From Frankiaceae bacterium (GTDB lineage Bacteria > Actinomycetota > Actinomycetes > BP-191), in contig DATMES010000001.1 of the NCBI GenBank assembly GCA_035556555.1, positions 228,426 to 292,425 on the forward strand: 64,000 nt of DNA, read 5' to 3'. Both the position numbers and the translations under genes were made by a program. Within the stretch, counting starts at the first letter, position 1. Every line of letters starts with the position of its first letter. The notes beneath the pieces were generated by a model. The model saw only the letters and a list, made by a program, of their open reading frames with translations, was not told where the DNA came from and searched no databases. Below, one piece after another: positions 43,152 to 51,970 of this stretch.

Positions 43152-44137
43152 CGGGGTGGAGCGGGGACGTTGTCCGAGTCGTCCATCGGCCGGTCGTCGG
43201 CGAGCTCTTCGAGCTCCCCTGGCCGCGTCGACCGGAGGCTGGCCCACACCGAGATGCCGAGGATCGACGCGATGACGACGAGCGGCAGCCAGCCCGGCGG
43301 GTGCCACTGCTCGCTGACGAGCATCTTCACGCCGACGAACACGAGCACGACCGCGAGGCCGAGCTTGAGGTACGTGAAGCGGTCCATGAGGTCGGCGAGC
43401 AGGAAGTAGAGCGCCCGGAGGCCGAGGATGGCGAAGGCGTTCGACGTGAACACGAGGAACGGGTCCTCGGTCACCGCGAAGACCGCGGGGATCGAGTCGA
43501 CGGCGAAGATGATGTCGGTCGTCTCGACCGCCACGAGGACCGCCAGCAGCGGCGTGGCGAGGCGCTTGCCGCCCTCGCGGATCGTGAACTTCTGACCGTG
43601 GTACGCGTCGGTCATCGGGACCATCTTGCGCATCAGCCGCAGGATCGGGTTGCGCCCGGGGTCCACGTGGTCCTCGCGCGACATCGCCATCCGGATGCCG
43701 GTGATGACGAGGAAGCCGCCGAACACGAAGATCATCCAGTGGAAGCGCTCGAGCAGCGTGGCGCCGAGCGCGATGAAGATCGCGCGGAACACCAGCGCGC
43801 CCACGACACCCCAGAACAGCACGCGGTGCTGTAACGCCGCGGGGACGGCGAAGTACGTGAAGAGCAGCGCGAAGACGAAGATGTTGTCGACCGACAGGCT
43901 CTTCTCGACCAGGTAGCCGGTGTAGTACTCACCGGCGAGTTGGCCGCCTTCCGTGGCCCAGATGATCAGGCCGAACAGCAGGCCGATCGTGATCCACACG
44001 GCGCTGCTGTACGCGGCCTCGCGGATCGTCACCGCGTGGGCGTCCTTGTGGACGACCAGCAGGTCGATGAGCAGCATGACGAGGATCGCGACGGTGACCG
44101 CGCCCCACGCCCAGAGGGGTGTTCCACCCAGGTCCAA
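43148..44137 (-). CDS. TerC-family membrane protein (probable Mn export/homeostasis)
   Basis: 329 residues with about nine helices. TTG start at 44135-44137 after GAAGGGAAG. Key acidic motifs: EKSLSVDNIFVFALLFTYF, VETTDIIFAVDSIPAVFAVT and LADLMDRFTYLKLGLAVVL, all hallmark TerC/Alx segments. These proteins export manganese, sometimes supplying it to exoenzymes. The yybP-ykoY-type element upstream strongly supports a metal role. The 329-residue length matches the actinobacterial TerC/Alx type. It overlaps the VOC gene. Confidence 0.92.
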   Translation of the reverse strand: MDLGGTPLWAWGAVTVAILVMLLIDLLVVHKDAHAVTIREAAYSSAVWITIGLLFGLIIWATEGGQLAGEYYTGYLVEKSLSVDNIFVFALLFTYFAVPAALQHRVLFWGVVGALVFRAIFIALGATLLERFHWMIFVFGGFLVITGIRMAMSREDHVDPGRNPILRLMRKMVPMTDAYHGQKFTIREGGKRLATPLLAVLVAVETTDIIFAVDSIPAVFAVTEDPFLVFTSNAFAILGLRALYFLLADLMDRFTYLKLGLAVVLVFVGVKMLVSEQWHPPGWLPLVVIASILGISVWASLRSTRPGELEELADDRPMDDSDNVPAPPR

Positions 44138-44145
44138 CGAACTTC

Positions 44146-44280
44146 CCTTCGGTCGATGAGAGACCGAAGGTCTCTCCCGCTCGGCCGTGTGGCCGGACCG
44201 GCGGCACCGGGCGTGAGCCGTGATGACGATGCCGCCGCGGGGGGATACTCCCCTTCGCTTGCGGGAGAGACTACCCGACC
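44146..44280 (-). ncRNA. yybP-ykoY-type manganese riboswitch upstream of terC
   Basis: Read on the minus strand. P1 is GTCTCTCCCGC (44261-44271) with GCGGGAGAGAC (44170-44180), an 11-bp perfect helix. L1 has GGGGAGTAT (44245-44253) and L3 has GTCATCACGGC (44217-44227), close to the family signatures. The P1 3' strand can instead pair in GAGAGACC-TTC-GGTCTCTC (44158-44176). A third hairpin, CCTTCGGTC (44162-44170) with GACCGAAGG (44146-44154), would mask the terC Shine-Dalgarno. These exclusive pairings are a switch. Confidence 0.8.
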
Positions 44281-44333
44281 GGCGCGCGGGGACGCGCGTC
44301 GTGACGCGCCGGTCGTGGGGGGCTAGGGCGTGT

Positions 44334-44453
44334 CTAGACCCCGTCGCGGACGACGTCGAGGTTGTAGAACGTCGGCGGGCCGTCGCAGAGCCCGGCCATC
44401 GCCTGCGCGAACTCCTGCGTGGCGGGGTGGTTGGAGTTCGAGGTGCCGGTCAC
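44334..44453 (-). pseudogene. 3' remnant of an unidentified gene
   Basis: 39 codons from GTG 44451-44453 (TGTSNSNHPATQEFAQAMAG, then LCDGPPTFYNLDVVRDGV) to TAG 44334-44336. Every sense codon ends in G or C, as in real genes here, but there is no Shine-Dalgarno. The frame meets a TGA inside the palindrome at 44458-44517, just upstream. I read it as the tail of a gene broken at that palindrome, though a small intact gene cannot be excluded. I do not recognise the product. Confidence 0.5.
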
Positions 44454-44457
44454 CGGA

Positions 44458-44517
44458 TTCGTGATCTTGGTGCCGTTTCAGCCTGCCCGCCGGCACGAAC
44501 GTCGCCAAGATCACGAA
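44458..44517. repeat. 60-bp nested palindrome
   Basis: Perfect 13-bp arms TTCGTGATCTTGG (44458-44470) and CCAAGATCACGAA (44505-44517), with an inner GTGCCG/CGGCAC stem. Same two-tier layout as 6434-6484. It lies at the broken edge of the remnant gene and just downstream of uvrB. Confidence 0.7.
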
Positions 44518-44569
44518 GGCGCCGCCTCGCGCGGCGCGCGGGTGGGTGACGGGCGCGGCGCGGCGGGCG

Positions 44570-46699
44570 TCAGCGGACGCCGGCGGCCTCCATGGCGCGC
44601 AGCTCCTTCTTGAGCTCGTTGACCTCGTCGCGCAGGCGGGCCGCCACCTCGAACTGCAGCGACGCCGCGGCGTCGAGCATCTCGTCGGTGAGCTGCTGGA
44701 TGAGCAGCGCGAGGTCGGCGCGCGGCATGCCGGCGAGGTCCTTGGCGTGCCGCCCGGCGCCGCTGGCCCGCGTGCCGCCGGGCGTCGGCGTACGTCCCCT
44801 GGACGCGCCACGCGCGCGACCGACGGCCGAGGCGGGCGAGCCCTCGGCGACCTCCTCGGTGATCCGCAGCTCGTCCATGATGTCGGCGATCCGCTTGCGC
44901 AGCGGCTGAGGGTCGAGCCCGCGCTCCTCGTTGTAGGCCACCTGCTTGGCCCGGCGGCGGTTGGTCTCGTCGATGGCCTTGCGCATGGAGTCGGTGACCT
45001 GGTCGGCGTACATGTGGACCTGGCCGGAGACGTTGCGCGCCGCGCGGCCGATGGTCTGGATCAGCGACGTCCCCGAACGCAGGAACCCCTCCTTGTCGGC
45101 GTCGAGGATCGACACGAGCGACACCTCGGGCAGGTCGAGGCCCTCGCGGAGGAGGTTGATGCCGACGAGGACGTCGAACTCCCCCAGCCGCAGCTCGCGC
45201 AGCAGCTCGATGCGGCGCAGCGTGTCGACCTCGCTGTGCAGGTAGCGCACCCGGATGCCGAGCTCGAGGAGGTAGTCGGTGAGGTCCTCCGACATCTTCT
45301 TGGTCAGCGTCGTGACGAGGACACGCTCGTCCTTGTCGGCGCGCAGCCGGATCTCGTGGATGAGGTCGTCGATCTGCCCGTGCGTGGGCTTGACGATGAC
45401 CTCGGGGTCGACGAGGCCGGTGGGCCTGATGATCTGCTCGACGGGCGCGCCCTCGGCCTTGCGGAGCTCGTACGGACCAGGCGTCGCGGACAGGTAGACG
45501 CACTGGCCGATCCGCTCGGTGAACTCCTCGAACTTCAACGGCCTGTTGTCCATTGCCGACGGCAGCCGGAACCCGTGGTCCACGAGCGTGCGCTTGCGGC
45601 TCATGTCGCCCTCGTACATGCCGCCGACCTGCGGCACGGTCACGTGCGACTCGTCGATGACGAGCAGGAAGTCCTCGGGGAAGTAGTCGAGCAGCGTGTG
45701 GGGTGCGGTGCCCGGGGCGCGGCCGTCGATGTGGCGGGAGTAGTTCTCGATGCCGGAGCAGAAGCCGACCTGGCGCATCATCTCGATGTCGTACGTCGTC
45801 CGCATGCGCAGCCGCTGGGCCTCCAGCAGCTTGCCCTGCTGCTCCATCTCGGCGAGGCGCTCGGCCAGCTCGGCCTCGATGCCGCGGATCGCGCGCTCCA
45901 TGCGCTCGGGGCCGGCGACGTAATGGGTCGCAGGGAAGATCATGATGTCCTTGTCCTCGGAGAGGACCTCGCCGGTGACGGGGTGCAGCGTGTAGAGCCG
46001 CTCGATCTCGTCGCCGAACATCTCGATGCGGACCGCGTGCTCCTGGTAGACGGGGAACACCTCGACCGTGTCCCCCCGCACGCGGAACGTGCCGCGCGTG
46101 AACGCCAGGTCGTTGCGCGCGTACTGCACGTCGACGAACTTGCGCAGCAGCTTGTCGCGCTCGATCTCCTGGCCGACGTCGAGGCGGACCATGCGGTCGA
46201 CGTACTCCTGGGGCGTACCGAGGCCGTAGATGCACGACACGGACGCGACGACGACGACGTCGCGGCGGGTCAGCAGGCTCATGGTGGCGCTGTGGCGCAG
46301 CCGCTCGACCTCCTCGTTGATGGAGGAGTCCTTCTCGATGTAGGTGTCGGTCTGCGGGACGTACGCCTCGGGCTGGTAGTAGTCGTAGTAGGAGACGAAG
46401 TACTCGACGGCGTTGTGCGGCAGCAGCTCGCGGAACTCGTTGGCGAGCTGGGCCGCGAGGGTCTTGTTGGGCGCGAGGATCAGCGTGGGGCGCTGCAGCC
46501 GCTCGACCAGCCAGGCGGTCGTCGCGGACTTGCCGGTGCCGGTCGCGCCGAGGAGGACGACGTGCTGCTCCCCCGCCCTGACCCGGCGCTCCAGCTCGTC
46601 GATCGCGGCCGGCTGGTCGCCGGACGGCTCGAAGTCGCTGACGACCTTGAAGGGCGCCAGCCTGCGCTGCAGATCGGTGACTGGTCTCACACCACCCAC
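44570..46699 (-). CDS. uvrB: Excinuclease ABC subunit B
   Basis: 709 residues. Helicase-like, ATP-dependent: Walker [15 protein letters not shown], the beta-hairpin [20 protein letters not shown] that clamps DNA, DEAD-type box [11 protein letters not shown], motif [22 protein letters not shown] and QTIGRAARN, and a C-terminal UVR domain ([20 protein letters not shown]) for UvrC. The first codons are GTG 46699, with another GTG at 46690 as an alternative start ([14 protein letters not shown]). The segment before the UVR domain is Gly/Arg-rich and variable. Confidence 0.97.
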   Translation of the reverse strand: MGGVRPVTDLQRRLAPFKVVSDFEPSGDQPAAIDELERRVRAGEQHVVLLGATGTGKSATTAWLVERLQRPTLILAPNKTLAAQLANEFRELLPHNAVEYFVSYYDYYQPEAYVPQTDTYIEKDSSINEEVERLRHSATMSLLTRRDVVVVASVSCIYGLGTPQEYVDRMVRLDVGQEIERDKLLRKFVDVQYARNDLAFTRGTFRVRGDTVEVFPVYQEHAVRIEMFGDEIERLYTLHPVTGEVLSEDKDIMIFPATHYVAGPERMERAIRGIEAELAERLAEMEQQGKLLEAQRLRMRTTYDIEMMRQVGFCSGIENYSRHIDGRAPGTAPHTLLDYFPEDFLLVIDESHVTVPQVGGMYEGDMSRKRTLVDHGFRLPSAMDNRPLKFEEFTERIGQCVYLSATPGPYELRKAEGAPVEQIIRPTGLVDPEVIVKPTHGQIDDLIHEIRLRADKDERVLVTTLTKKMSEDLTDYLLELGIRVRYLHSEVDTLRRIELLRELRLGEFDVLVGINLLREGLDLPEVSLVSILDADKEGFLRSGTSLIQTIGRAARNVSGQVHMYADQVTDSMRKAIDETNRRRAKQVAYNEERGLDPQPLRKRIADIMDELRITEEVAEGSPASAVGRARGASRGRTPTPGGTRASGAGRHAKDLAGMPRADLALLIQQLTDEMLDAAASLQFEVAARLRDEVNELKKELRAMEAAGVR

Positions 46700-46732
46700 T
46701 CTAGGCAGGGGGTGTGACAGAAATCAGCGCGG

Positions 46733-47848
46733 CTACTTGTCCGCGGCGAAGAGCTGGCGGTTCTTGGACAGCGCCGTCCACTGGCCCTTGGACGCGAACT
46801 GCCAGACCCAGAGGCTGGTGGCCGGGGCGCCGTACTTGTCCGACGTCTCGAGGAACGCCGTGACCTGCGCCTGCGACGGCGGGCCCCACTTGAGGCCGGG
46901 GACGTCGATGCGCGGGTCGTACGCCTGCCCGATCGGCATGACCGGCTTGCCGTACTTCTTCAGCCGCTCCATGGTCTGCCGGGCGACGGTGGCCGGGTCG
47001 CGGTTGACCCAGTACGCCATCGGGGCGAGCGCGTCGGAGTACTTCGCCACGCCGCCGAACGGGTAGCGGCCGATCCGCTTCTCCGACGGCCACGGCGTGA
47101 CGCCGATGATCGACACGTCCTTGGGGAGGAGGCGGCGCAGGGTCCGCATGTACGTCTCGACGCGGGCGTTCGTGAGGATGGTGCCCTCGGAGCCGGTCTC
47201 GATGTCGGGGGCGACGGCCATGATCCGCGGGGCGCCGGGGACCCGGAACCGCGCGGCCGCGGCGAGGCGTCGGGCGTCGGAAGTCGGGTTCTTCAGCTGC
47301 GGGAAGTCCCACGCGATGACCTGGATGCCGGTGCCCTTGGTGGCGGGCAGCAGCTTCTTGAGCACGGGGCCGCCGTCGAAGCCGCCCTTGCGGGTGCCTG
47401 TGCGGACGTAGAGGTGCGAGAGGCCGGTGCGCTGGGCGCGTTCGACGATCTTCTTGGCGCTGCCGCCCTCGGTCTCGCCCCACATGTACGTCCACATGCC
47501 GGTGCCGGTCGGGATGTAGCGGCCCTTCGCGGTCACCTTCGGCGCCGGCTGCTGGGCCTTGCTGACGGGCGCGGGGGACGTACGGACGATCGGCTTCGGC
47601 GCCTGGCTCGGCGCGGGCGTACCCAGGTTGAGGAACGCCGTCGCGGCCGGCTGCTCGGCGAACGCCACCGCGAGGTCGAGCGCGCCAGGGCGTTCGATCG
47701 CGGCCGGCGCGACGGCGACGGGCCCGCTCATGGCGGCGGTGAGGCCGACCTGGAGCGTGGCGAGGATGACGAGCGCGTGCGCGCGCAGCGCGCCGGGGCT
47801 CAGGAGCAGCGGCGAGATGGCGCGGGGGCGGGTGCTGGGCATGCGCAA
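46733..47848 (-). CDS. Secreted TIM-barrel protein, glycoside hydrolase-like
   Basis: 371 residues. TTG start at 47846-47848, or ATG two codons on. A hydrophobic segment (ALVILATLQVGLTAAMSGPV) serves as signal/anchor, then an Ala/Pro-rich linker to about residue 108. The rest looks like an alpha/beta barrel: GMWTYMWGETEGGSAKKIVE, LSHLYVRTG, QVIAWDFPQL, MAVAPDIETG, IGVTPWPS, ALAPMAYWVNRD and SLWVWQFA. The strand-end acidic residues (DIETG) and MAYW resemble GH18/GH25-like hydrolases, but a clear catalytic motif is lacking. The 134-bp upstream spacer shows an ACCAC-GTGGT-type inverted repeat and no known riboswitch. Confidence 0.65.
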   Translation of the reverse strand: MRMPSTRPRAISPLLLSPGALRAHALVILATLQVGLTAAMSGPVAVAPAAIERPGALDLAVAFAEQPAATAFLNLGTPAPSQAPKPIVRTSPAPVSKAQQPAPKVTAKGRYIPTGTGMWTYMWGETEGGSAKKIVERAQRTGLSHLYVRTGTRKGGFDGGPVLKKLLPATKGTGIQVIAWDFPQLKNPTSDARRLAAAARFRVPGAPRIMAVAPDIETGSEGTILTNARVETYMRTLRRLLPKDVSIIGVTPWPSEKRIGRYPFGGVAKYSDALAPMAYWVNRDPATVARQTMERLKKYGKPVMPIGQAYDPRIDVPGLKWGPPSQAQVTAFLETSDKYGAPATSLWVWQFASKGQWTALSKNRQLFAADK

Positions 47849-47982
47849 AGAAACCTTCCACCAGACGTGGTTTGGCCGGGTGCCCCCCTGGGCATCACTG
47901 GGAGTTGAGCTGTTCTCGCGGTGTCACCGTACGTCAGCGCTCTGGCCGTTCCGAGCGGATTTGGCCCGAAAGTCGCGAGCCG

Positions 47983-48597
47983 TCAGGCGAGTGTCGCCCG
48001 TTCGTCAGGGTCGTTCGTCAGGATTTGCCACAGCCTCGCCACCTGCTCCTCGAGCTCCCGCAGTGAGCCGTCGTTGCGGATGACGTGGTCGGCCGCCGCG
48101 AGCCGTTCCTCGCGGGTGGCCTGGGCGTCGATACGGGCCTCGGCGTCCTGCCTGGTCATGCCGCGCTGAGCGACGAGGCGTTCGAGCTGGGTCTCTCTGT
48201 CCGTGTCGACGACGACAACGACGTCGAACAGCGGCGTCATTCCCGTCTCCACGAGCAGCGGTACGTCGTGCACGACGATCGCGTCCTCGGGTGCCTGCGC
48301 GAGGCGTTCGGCCGCGGCGGCGCCGACGAGCGGGTGGACGACGGCGTTGAGGCGTTCGCGTGCTTGGGGGTCCTGGAAGACGAGCCGCGCGAGCCTGGGG
48401 CGGTCGAGGGCGCCGTGGGCGTCGAGGTAGTCGGGACCGAACGCCTCGACGACCGCCGCGAGCCCGGCCGTGCCGGGGGCGACGACCTCGCGGGCGAGCG
48501 CGTCGGAGTCGACGACGAGGGCGCCGCGGGCGGCGAGCAGGCGCGCGACCTCGCTCTTGCCGGACCCGATGCCCCCGGTGAGACCCACGCGCAGCAC
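47983..48597 (-). CDS. coaE: Dephospho-CoA kinase
   Basis: 204 residues from GTG 48595-48597 (VLRVGLTGGIGSGKSEVARL). P-loop GLTGGIGSGKS, then VVDSDALAREVV (substrate Asp), a lid segment and the C-terminal RNDGSLRELEEQVARLW. It phosphorylates dephospho-CoA, the last step of CoA synthesis. A GTG at 48705 would add 36 Arg-rich residues coded by repeat B copy 3, so I reject it. Its neighbours rpsA and uvrB are the same as in M. tuberculosis, where a longer CoaE has an extra C-terminal domain absent here. Confidence 0.95.
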   Translation of the reverse strand: MLRVGLTGGIGSGKSEVARLLAARGALVVDSDALAREVVAPGTAGLAAVVEAFGPDYLDAHGALDRPRLARLVFQDPQARERLNAVVHPLVGAAAAERLAQAPEDAIVVHDVPLLVETGMTPLFDVVVVVDTDRETQLERLVAQRGMTRQDAEARIDAQATREERLAAADHVIRNDGSLRELEEQVARLWQILTNDPDERATLA

Positions 48598-48645
48598 GCT
48601 GGGGAGTCTCGCACGGGGCCGTCCGCGGGGCCGCCGCGGACGCGC

Positions 48646-48713
48646 GACTGGTGAACGGCGACGTCGTACGTCACCACTTCGTGCGTGACGCGCGTCGCTA
48701 CTCACCAGTAACC
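48646..48713. repeat. Repeat B copy 3
   Basis: Right arm CGTCGCTACTCACCAGTAACC intact; left arm drifted (GACTGGTGAACGGCGACG). Centre CACCACTTCGTGC aligns with copy 2. It lies between rpsA and coaE. Confidence 0.7.
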
Positions 48714-48727
48714 GCGGGGTGGGACGC

Positions 48728-48762
48728 CGAAGGCCCCCGGCGCCGGAGCGCGGGGGCCTTCG
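48728..48762 (-). terminator. rpsA terminator hairpin
   Basis: CGAAGGCCCCCG (48728-48739) and CGGGGGCCTTCG (48751-48762), a perfect 12-bp stem with an 11-nt loop, 13 bp beyond the rpsA stop. No T tract, but strong. Confidence 0.8.
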
Positions 48763-48774
48763 GGACGTACGGAG

Positions 48775-50325
48775 CTACTCGGCCGGGGTGTCCTCGGCGG
48801 GCGTCTCGGCCGGGGCCTCGGCGGCCGGCTCGGCGGGGGCCTCCGCCGCCGGGGCGTCGCCACCCGCGGCGAGCTGCTCGCGCAGCGCCGCGAGGTCGTC
48901 GTGGCCCGCGAGGACGCCGCTCGGCTCCTCCGGGGTCTCCGACGAGTACGACGTGCTCGCGCCGGCCGCGAGGTCGGCCGCGGCCTGCGCCGCCACCTGC
49001 TCCGCGAGGGCGGCCTGCTCGGCCTCCCACTTGGCGTGCGCCTCGGCGTACTTGTGCTCCCACGCGTCGCGCTCGGCCTCGAAGCCTTCCTTCCACTCAC
49101 CCGTCTCGGCGTCGAAGCCCTCGGGGTAGATGTAGTTGCCGGCCTCGTCGTACTGCATGTCCATGCCGTACTGCGCCGGGTCGAAGCCCACGGCCTCGCC
49201 GATGGTGCCCTCGGTGGCCTGCTTGAGCGACAGCGAGATACGGCGGCGCTCCAGGTCGATGTCGATGACCTTGACGGCGATCTCGTCGCCGACGTTGACG
49301 ACCTGCTCGGGGATCTCGACGTGGCGCTCGGCCAGCTCGGAGATGTGCACGAGGCCCTCGATGCCCTCGTCCACCCTGACGAACGCGCCGAACGGCACCA
49401 GCTTGGTGACGCGACCGGGCACGACCTGGCCGATCGCGTGGGTCCGCGCGAACTGGCGCCACGGGTCTTCCTGAGTGGCCTTGAGGGAGAGGCTGACGCG
49501 CTCGCGGTCGAGGTCCACGTCGAGGACCTCGACGGTGACCTCCTGGCCCACCTCGACGACCTCGGAGGGGTGGTCGATGTGCTTCCAGGACAGCTCGGAG
49601 ACGTGCACGAGGCCGTCGACGCCGCCGAGGTCGACGAACGCACCGAAGTTGACGATCGACGACACGACGCCCGAGCGGACCTGGCCCTTCTGCAGGGTGG
49701 TCAGGAAGCCCTGGCGGACCTCGCTCTGCGTCTGCTCCAGCCAGGAGCGGCGGGAGAGGACGACGTTGTTGCGGTTCTTGTCGAGCTCGATGATCTTGGC
49801 CTCGAGCTCCTTGCCGACGTACGGCTGGAGGTCGCGGACGCGGCGCATCTCCACCAGGGAGGCGGGGAGGAAGCCGCGGAGGCCGATGTCGAGGATGAGG
49901 CCGCCCTTGACGACCTCGATGACGGTGCCGGTGACGATCCCGTCCTCTTCCTTGATCTTCTCGATCGTGCCCCAGGCGCGCTCGTACTGGGCGCGCTTCT
50001 TGGACAGGATCAGCCGGCCCTCCTTGTCCTCCTTCTGGAGGACGAGGGCCTCGATCTCGTCGCCGACCTTGACGACGTCGTCGGGGTTGACGTCGTGCTT
50101 GATGGACAGCTCGCGCGAGGGGATGACGCCCTCGGTCTTGTAGCCGATGTCGAGGAGCACCTCGTCACGGTCGACCTTGACGATGACTCCCTCGACGATG
50201 TCGCCGTCGTTGAAGTACTTGATCGTCGAGTCGATGGCGTCGATGAACGCCTGCTCGTCCCCGATGTCGTTGACCGCGACCTGGGGGGTCGTGGTGGCGG
50301 GCGGGGTGTCGAGAGTGCTGGTCAC
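48775..50325 (-). CDS. rpsA: 30S ribosomal protein S1
   Basis: 516 residues. Four S1 RNA-binding domains at about 36-105, 122-192, 207-277 and 292-364, with motifs GDIVEGVIVKVDRDEVLLDI, GAFVDLGGVDGLVHVSELSW and GAFVRVDEGIEGLVHISELA. It unfolds mRNA at the ribosome. The C-terminal 150 residues are lineage-specific: a Trp/Glu-rich segment (GEWKEGFEAERDAWEHKY) and an acidic Ala/Pro/Glu tail ending AEAPAETPAEDTPAE. The M. tuberculosis protein also has a long divergent tail. The 212-bp upstream region shows no repeat. Confidence 0.97.
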   Translation of the reverse strand: MTSTLDTPPATTTPQVAVNDIGDEQAFIDAIDSTIKYFNDGDIVEGVIVKVDRDEVLLDIGYKTEGVIPSRELSIKHDVNPDDVVKVGDEIEALVLQKEDKEGRLILSKKRAQYERAWGTIEKIKEEDGIVTGTVIEVVKGGLILDIGLRGFLPASLVEMRRVRDLQPYVGKELEAKIIELDKNRNNVVLSRRSWLEQTQSEVRQGFLTTLQKGQVRSGVVSSIVNFGAFVDLGGVDGLVHVSELSWKHIDHPSEVVEVGQEVTVEVLDVDLDRERVSLSLKATQEDPWRQFARTHAIGQVVPGRVTKLVPFGAFVRVDEGIEGLVHISELAERHVEIPEQVVNVGDEIAVKVIDIDLERRRISLSLKQATEGTIGEAVGFDPAQYGMDMQYDEAGNYIYPEGFDAETGEWKEGFEAERDAWEHKYAEAHAKWEAEQAALAEQVAAQAAADLAAGASTSYSSETPEEPSGVLAGHDDLAALREQLAAGGDAPAAEAPAEPAAEAPAETPAEDTPAE

Positions 50326-50537
50326 TAGGTCGGCTCCGGCTACGGGTCGGTCGGCGGTAGCGTCGTGAGCCTGGTTCGTCGGCGGGCGGACTGGGACCTA
50401 GTAGGGACCGGAGTCGGGGACACAGACGAGTGCAGAGCCTGCCCATACGAGATCCTGCGCAGGCCCACAGCGCAGCGACAGGCTAGCCGTCCGTACGGGG
50501 ACGGGTCAACGCCGGTCTCCCGCGGCAGGATGCACCC

Positions 50538-51203
50538 GTGGAGACGGTGGCGGGCGTGGACGGCTGCCCTGGCGGCTGGGTGGCGGCGGTGTGGAGCCGT
50601 ACGGGCGTCGAGTGGCGGCTGCTCCCGCTGGCGCTCGGGCCCGCCCTGGACCTGCTGGCCGGCTGCGCGGTTGTGGCGGTGGACGTGCCGATCGGCGTCC
50701 CCGAGGTGGGCTACCGGGCGTGCGACGTCGCGGCGCGGGAGGTGCTGGGCGAGGCGCGGAGCTCCGTCTTCCACACGCCCACGCGCGCGGTGCTCGACGC
50801 GCCGGACTACGCGACGGCGTGCGCGGTGGCCCGCGCGGTGCCCGGGCCGGCGCCGTCGAGGCAGACGTGGGCCATCGCCGAACGCATCCGGGATGCGAAT
50901 GGCGTCTTTTCGACGCACGGGCCGCAACCGGGTTGCGCGGTGGTCGAGGCGCATCCTGAGGTGTCGTTCCTCGCCATGACCGGTGCGGTGCTGCCCTCGA
51001 AGCGCTCCGCGGCGGGGCTGGCGGCGCGGCTGGTCGCGCTGGCGGAGCACTTCGGCGACGTGCCCCTGCTCATGCGCGACGCGCCCCGCCCGGCGAACGC
51101 CGACGACGCGCTCGACGCGCTCGCCTGCGCCTGGACCGCCCGGCGCGTGCTGGCAGGCACGGAGACCAGGCTGGGTGAGCCGCCGATGGAGATCGTCGCG
51201 TGA
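50538..51203 (+). CDS. DUF429 protein interrupted in frame by repeat A
   Basis: 221 residues. RNase H-like DUF429 fold: VAGVDGCPGGWVAAVW with the first Asp, VAVDVPIGVPE with the second, and NADDALDALACAWTA with the third acidic pair; VVEAHPEVSF is the conserved centre. Function in the family is unknown (predicted nuclease-like). Residues 116-134 (about RDANGVFSTHGPQPGCAVV) are coded by repeat A copy 4 at 50885-50938, placed just before the conserved centre, and the frame is kept. GTG start; the stop overlaps the methyltransferase start (GTGA). Confidence 0.85.
   Translation: METVAGVDGCPGGWVAAVWSRTGVEWRLLPLALGPALDLLAGCAVVAVDVPIGVPEVGYRACDVAAREVLGEARSSVFHTPTRAVLDAPDYATACAVARAVPGPAPSRQTWAIAERIRDANGVFSTHGPQPGCAVVEAHPEVSFLAMTGAVLPSKRSAAGLAARLVALAEHFGDVPLLMRDAPRPANADDALDALACAWTARRVLAGTETRLGEPPMEIVA
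50885..50938 (+). repeat. Repeat A copy 4, inside a coding sequence
   Basis: ATCCGGGATGCGAATGGCGT, CTTTTCGACGCACG, then GCAACCGGGTTGCGC. About 54 bp, a multiple of three, in frame within the DUF429 gene. The terminal palindrome is retained. Confidence 0.75.
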
Positions 51204-51970
51204 ACGACCCCGCCGAGGTCCTGCGCAGGGAGGCGGACCAAGACGAGACGCGGCGGGCGAACGCGGCGTTCTGGAACGCGTACGCCCCCGGCTACCAGGC
51301 CGAGCACGCCGCCGAGATCGACGGCTTCGTGTGGAGCCCCGAGGGCACTCGCGAGGAGGACCTGCGGCTGCTGGGCGACGTACGGGGGAAGCGGGTCCTC
51401 GACGTCGGCTGCGGCGCGGCGCAGACGACCCGCTGGCTCGCCGCGCAGGGCGCGCACGCCGTCGGCATGGACATCTCACTGGAGCAGCTGCGGCTCGGCA
51501 CGGGCACGCGGGTGAACGCCGACGCGGAGCGGCTGCCGTTCCAGGACGAGACCTTCGACCTGGCGTGCAGCGCGTACGGCGCCCTGCCGTTCGTCGCCGA
51601 CAGCGCCGCGGTCATGCGCGAGGTCGCGCGGGTCCTCAAGCCGGGCGGGCGCTGGGTCTTCTCGGTGACGCACCCGTTCCGCTGGTGCTTCCCCGACTCG
51701 GACACGGCGCTGACGGTGACGACGAGCTACTTCGACAGGACGCCGTACGTCGAGCAGGACGAGAACGGCGTCGCGACGTACGTCGAGCACCACCGCACCC
51801 TCGGCGACCGGGTCCGTGAGGTGGTCGCCGCGGGGCTGGTGGTGCTCGACGTACTGGAGCCGGAGTGGCCCGAGGGCCACGCGTCGACCTACGCCCAGTG
51901 GGGGCCTGGGCGGGGCCGGCTCCTCCCCGGCACCGCGATCTTCGTCACCAGGAGACAGCCCGCTTCCTGA
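51200..51970 (+). CDS. Class I SAM-dependent methyltransferase
   Basis: 256 residues from GTG 51200. SAM-binding motif I RVLDVGCGAAQTTRW, motif II GMDISLEQL, post-motif NADAERLPFQDETFDLACSAYG and the VLKPGGRWVFSVTHPFRW segment of Methyltransf_11 enzymes. The N-terminal RRANAAFWNAYAPGYQ is typical of those acting on small molecules. The substrate is unknown. Coupled to the DUF429 gene, and its last 26 bp overlap the convergent end of the LxxG-repeat gene. Confidence 0.9.
   Translation: MNDPAEVLRREADQDETRRANAAFWNAYAPGYQAEHAAEIDGFVWSPEGTREEDLRLLGDVRGKRVLDVGCGAAQTTRWLAAQGAHAVGMDISLEQLRLGTGTRVNADAERLPFQDETFDLACSAYGALPFVADSAAVMREVARVLKPGGRWVFSVTHPFRWCFPDSDTALTVTTSYFDRTPYVEQDENGVATYVEHHRTLGDRVREVVAAGLVVLDVLEPEWPEGHASTYAQWGPGRGRLLPGTAIFVTRRQPAS

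Noticed and set aside
47849..47982. Riboswitch (c-di-AMP, ydaO type) before the secreted barrel protein
   Set aside because: The 134-nt leader lacks the conserved ydaO segments; only a short inverted repeat is visible.
47983..48705. CoaE start at GTG 48705
   Set aside because: Adds 36 Arg-rich residues coded by repeat B copy 3; family alignment starts at about 48597.
51945..51970. 26-bp convergent gene overlap as a regulatory antisense
   Set aside because: Short tail-to-tail overlaps are common in compact GC-rich genomes.
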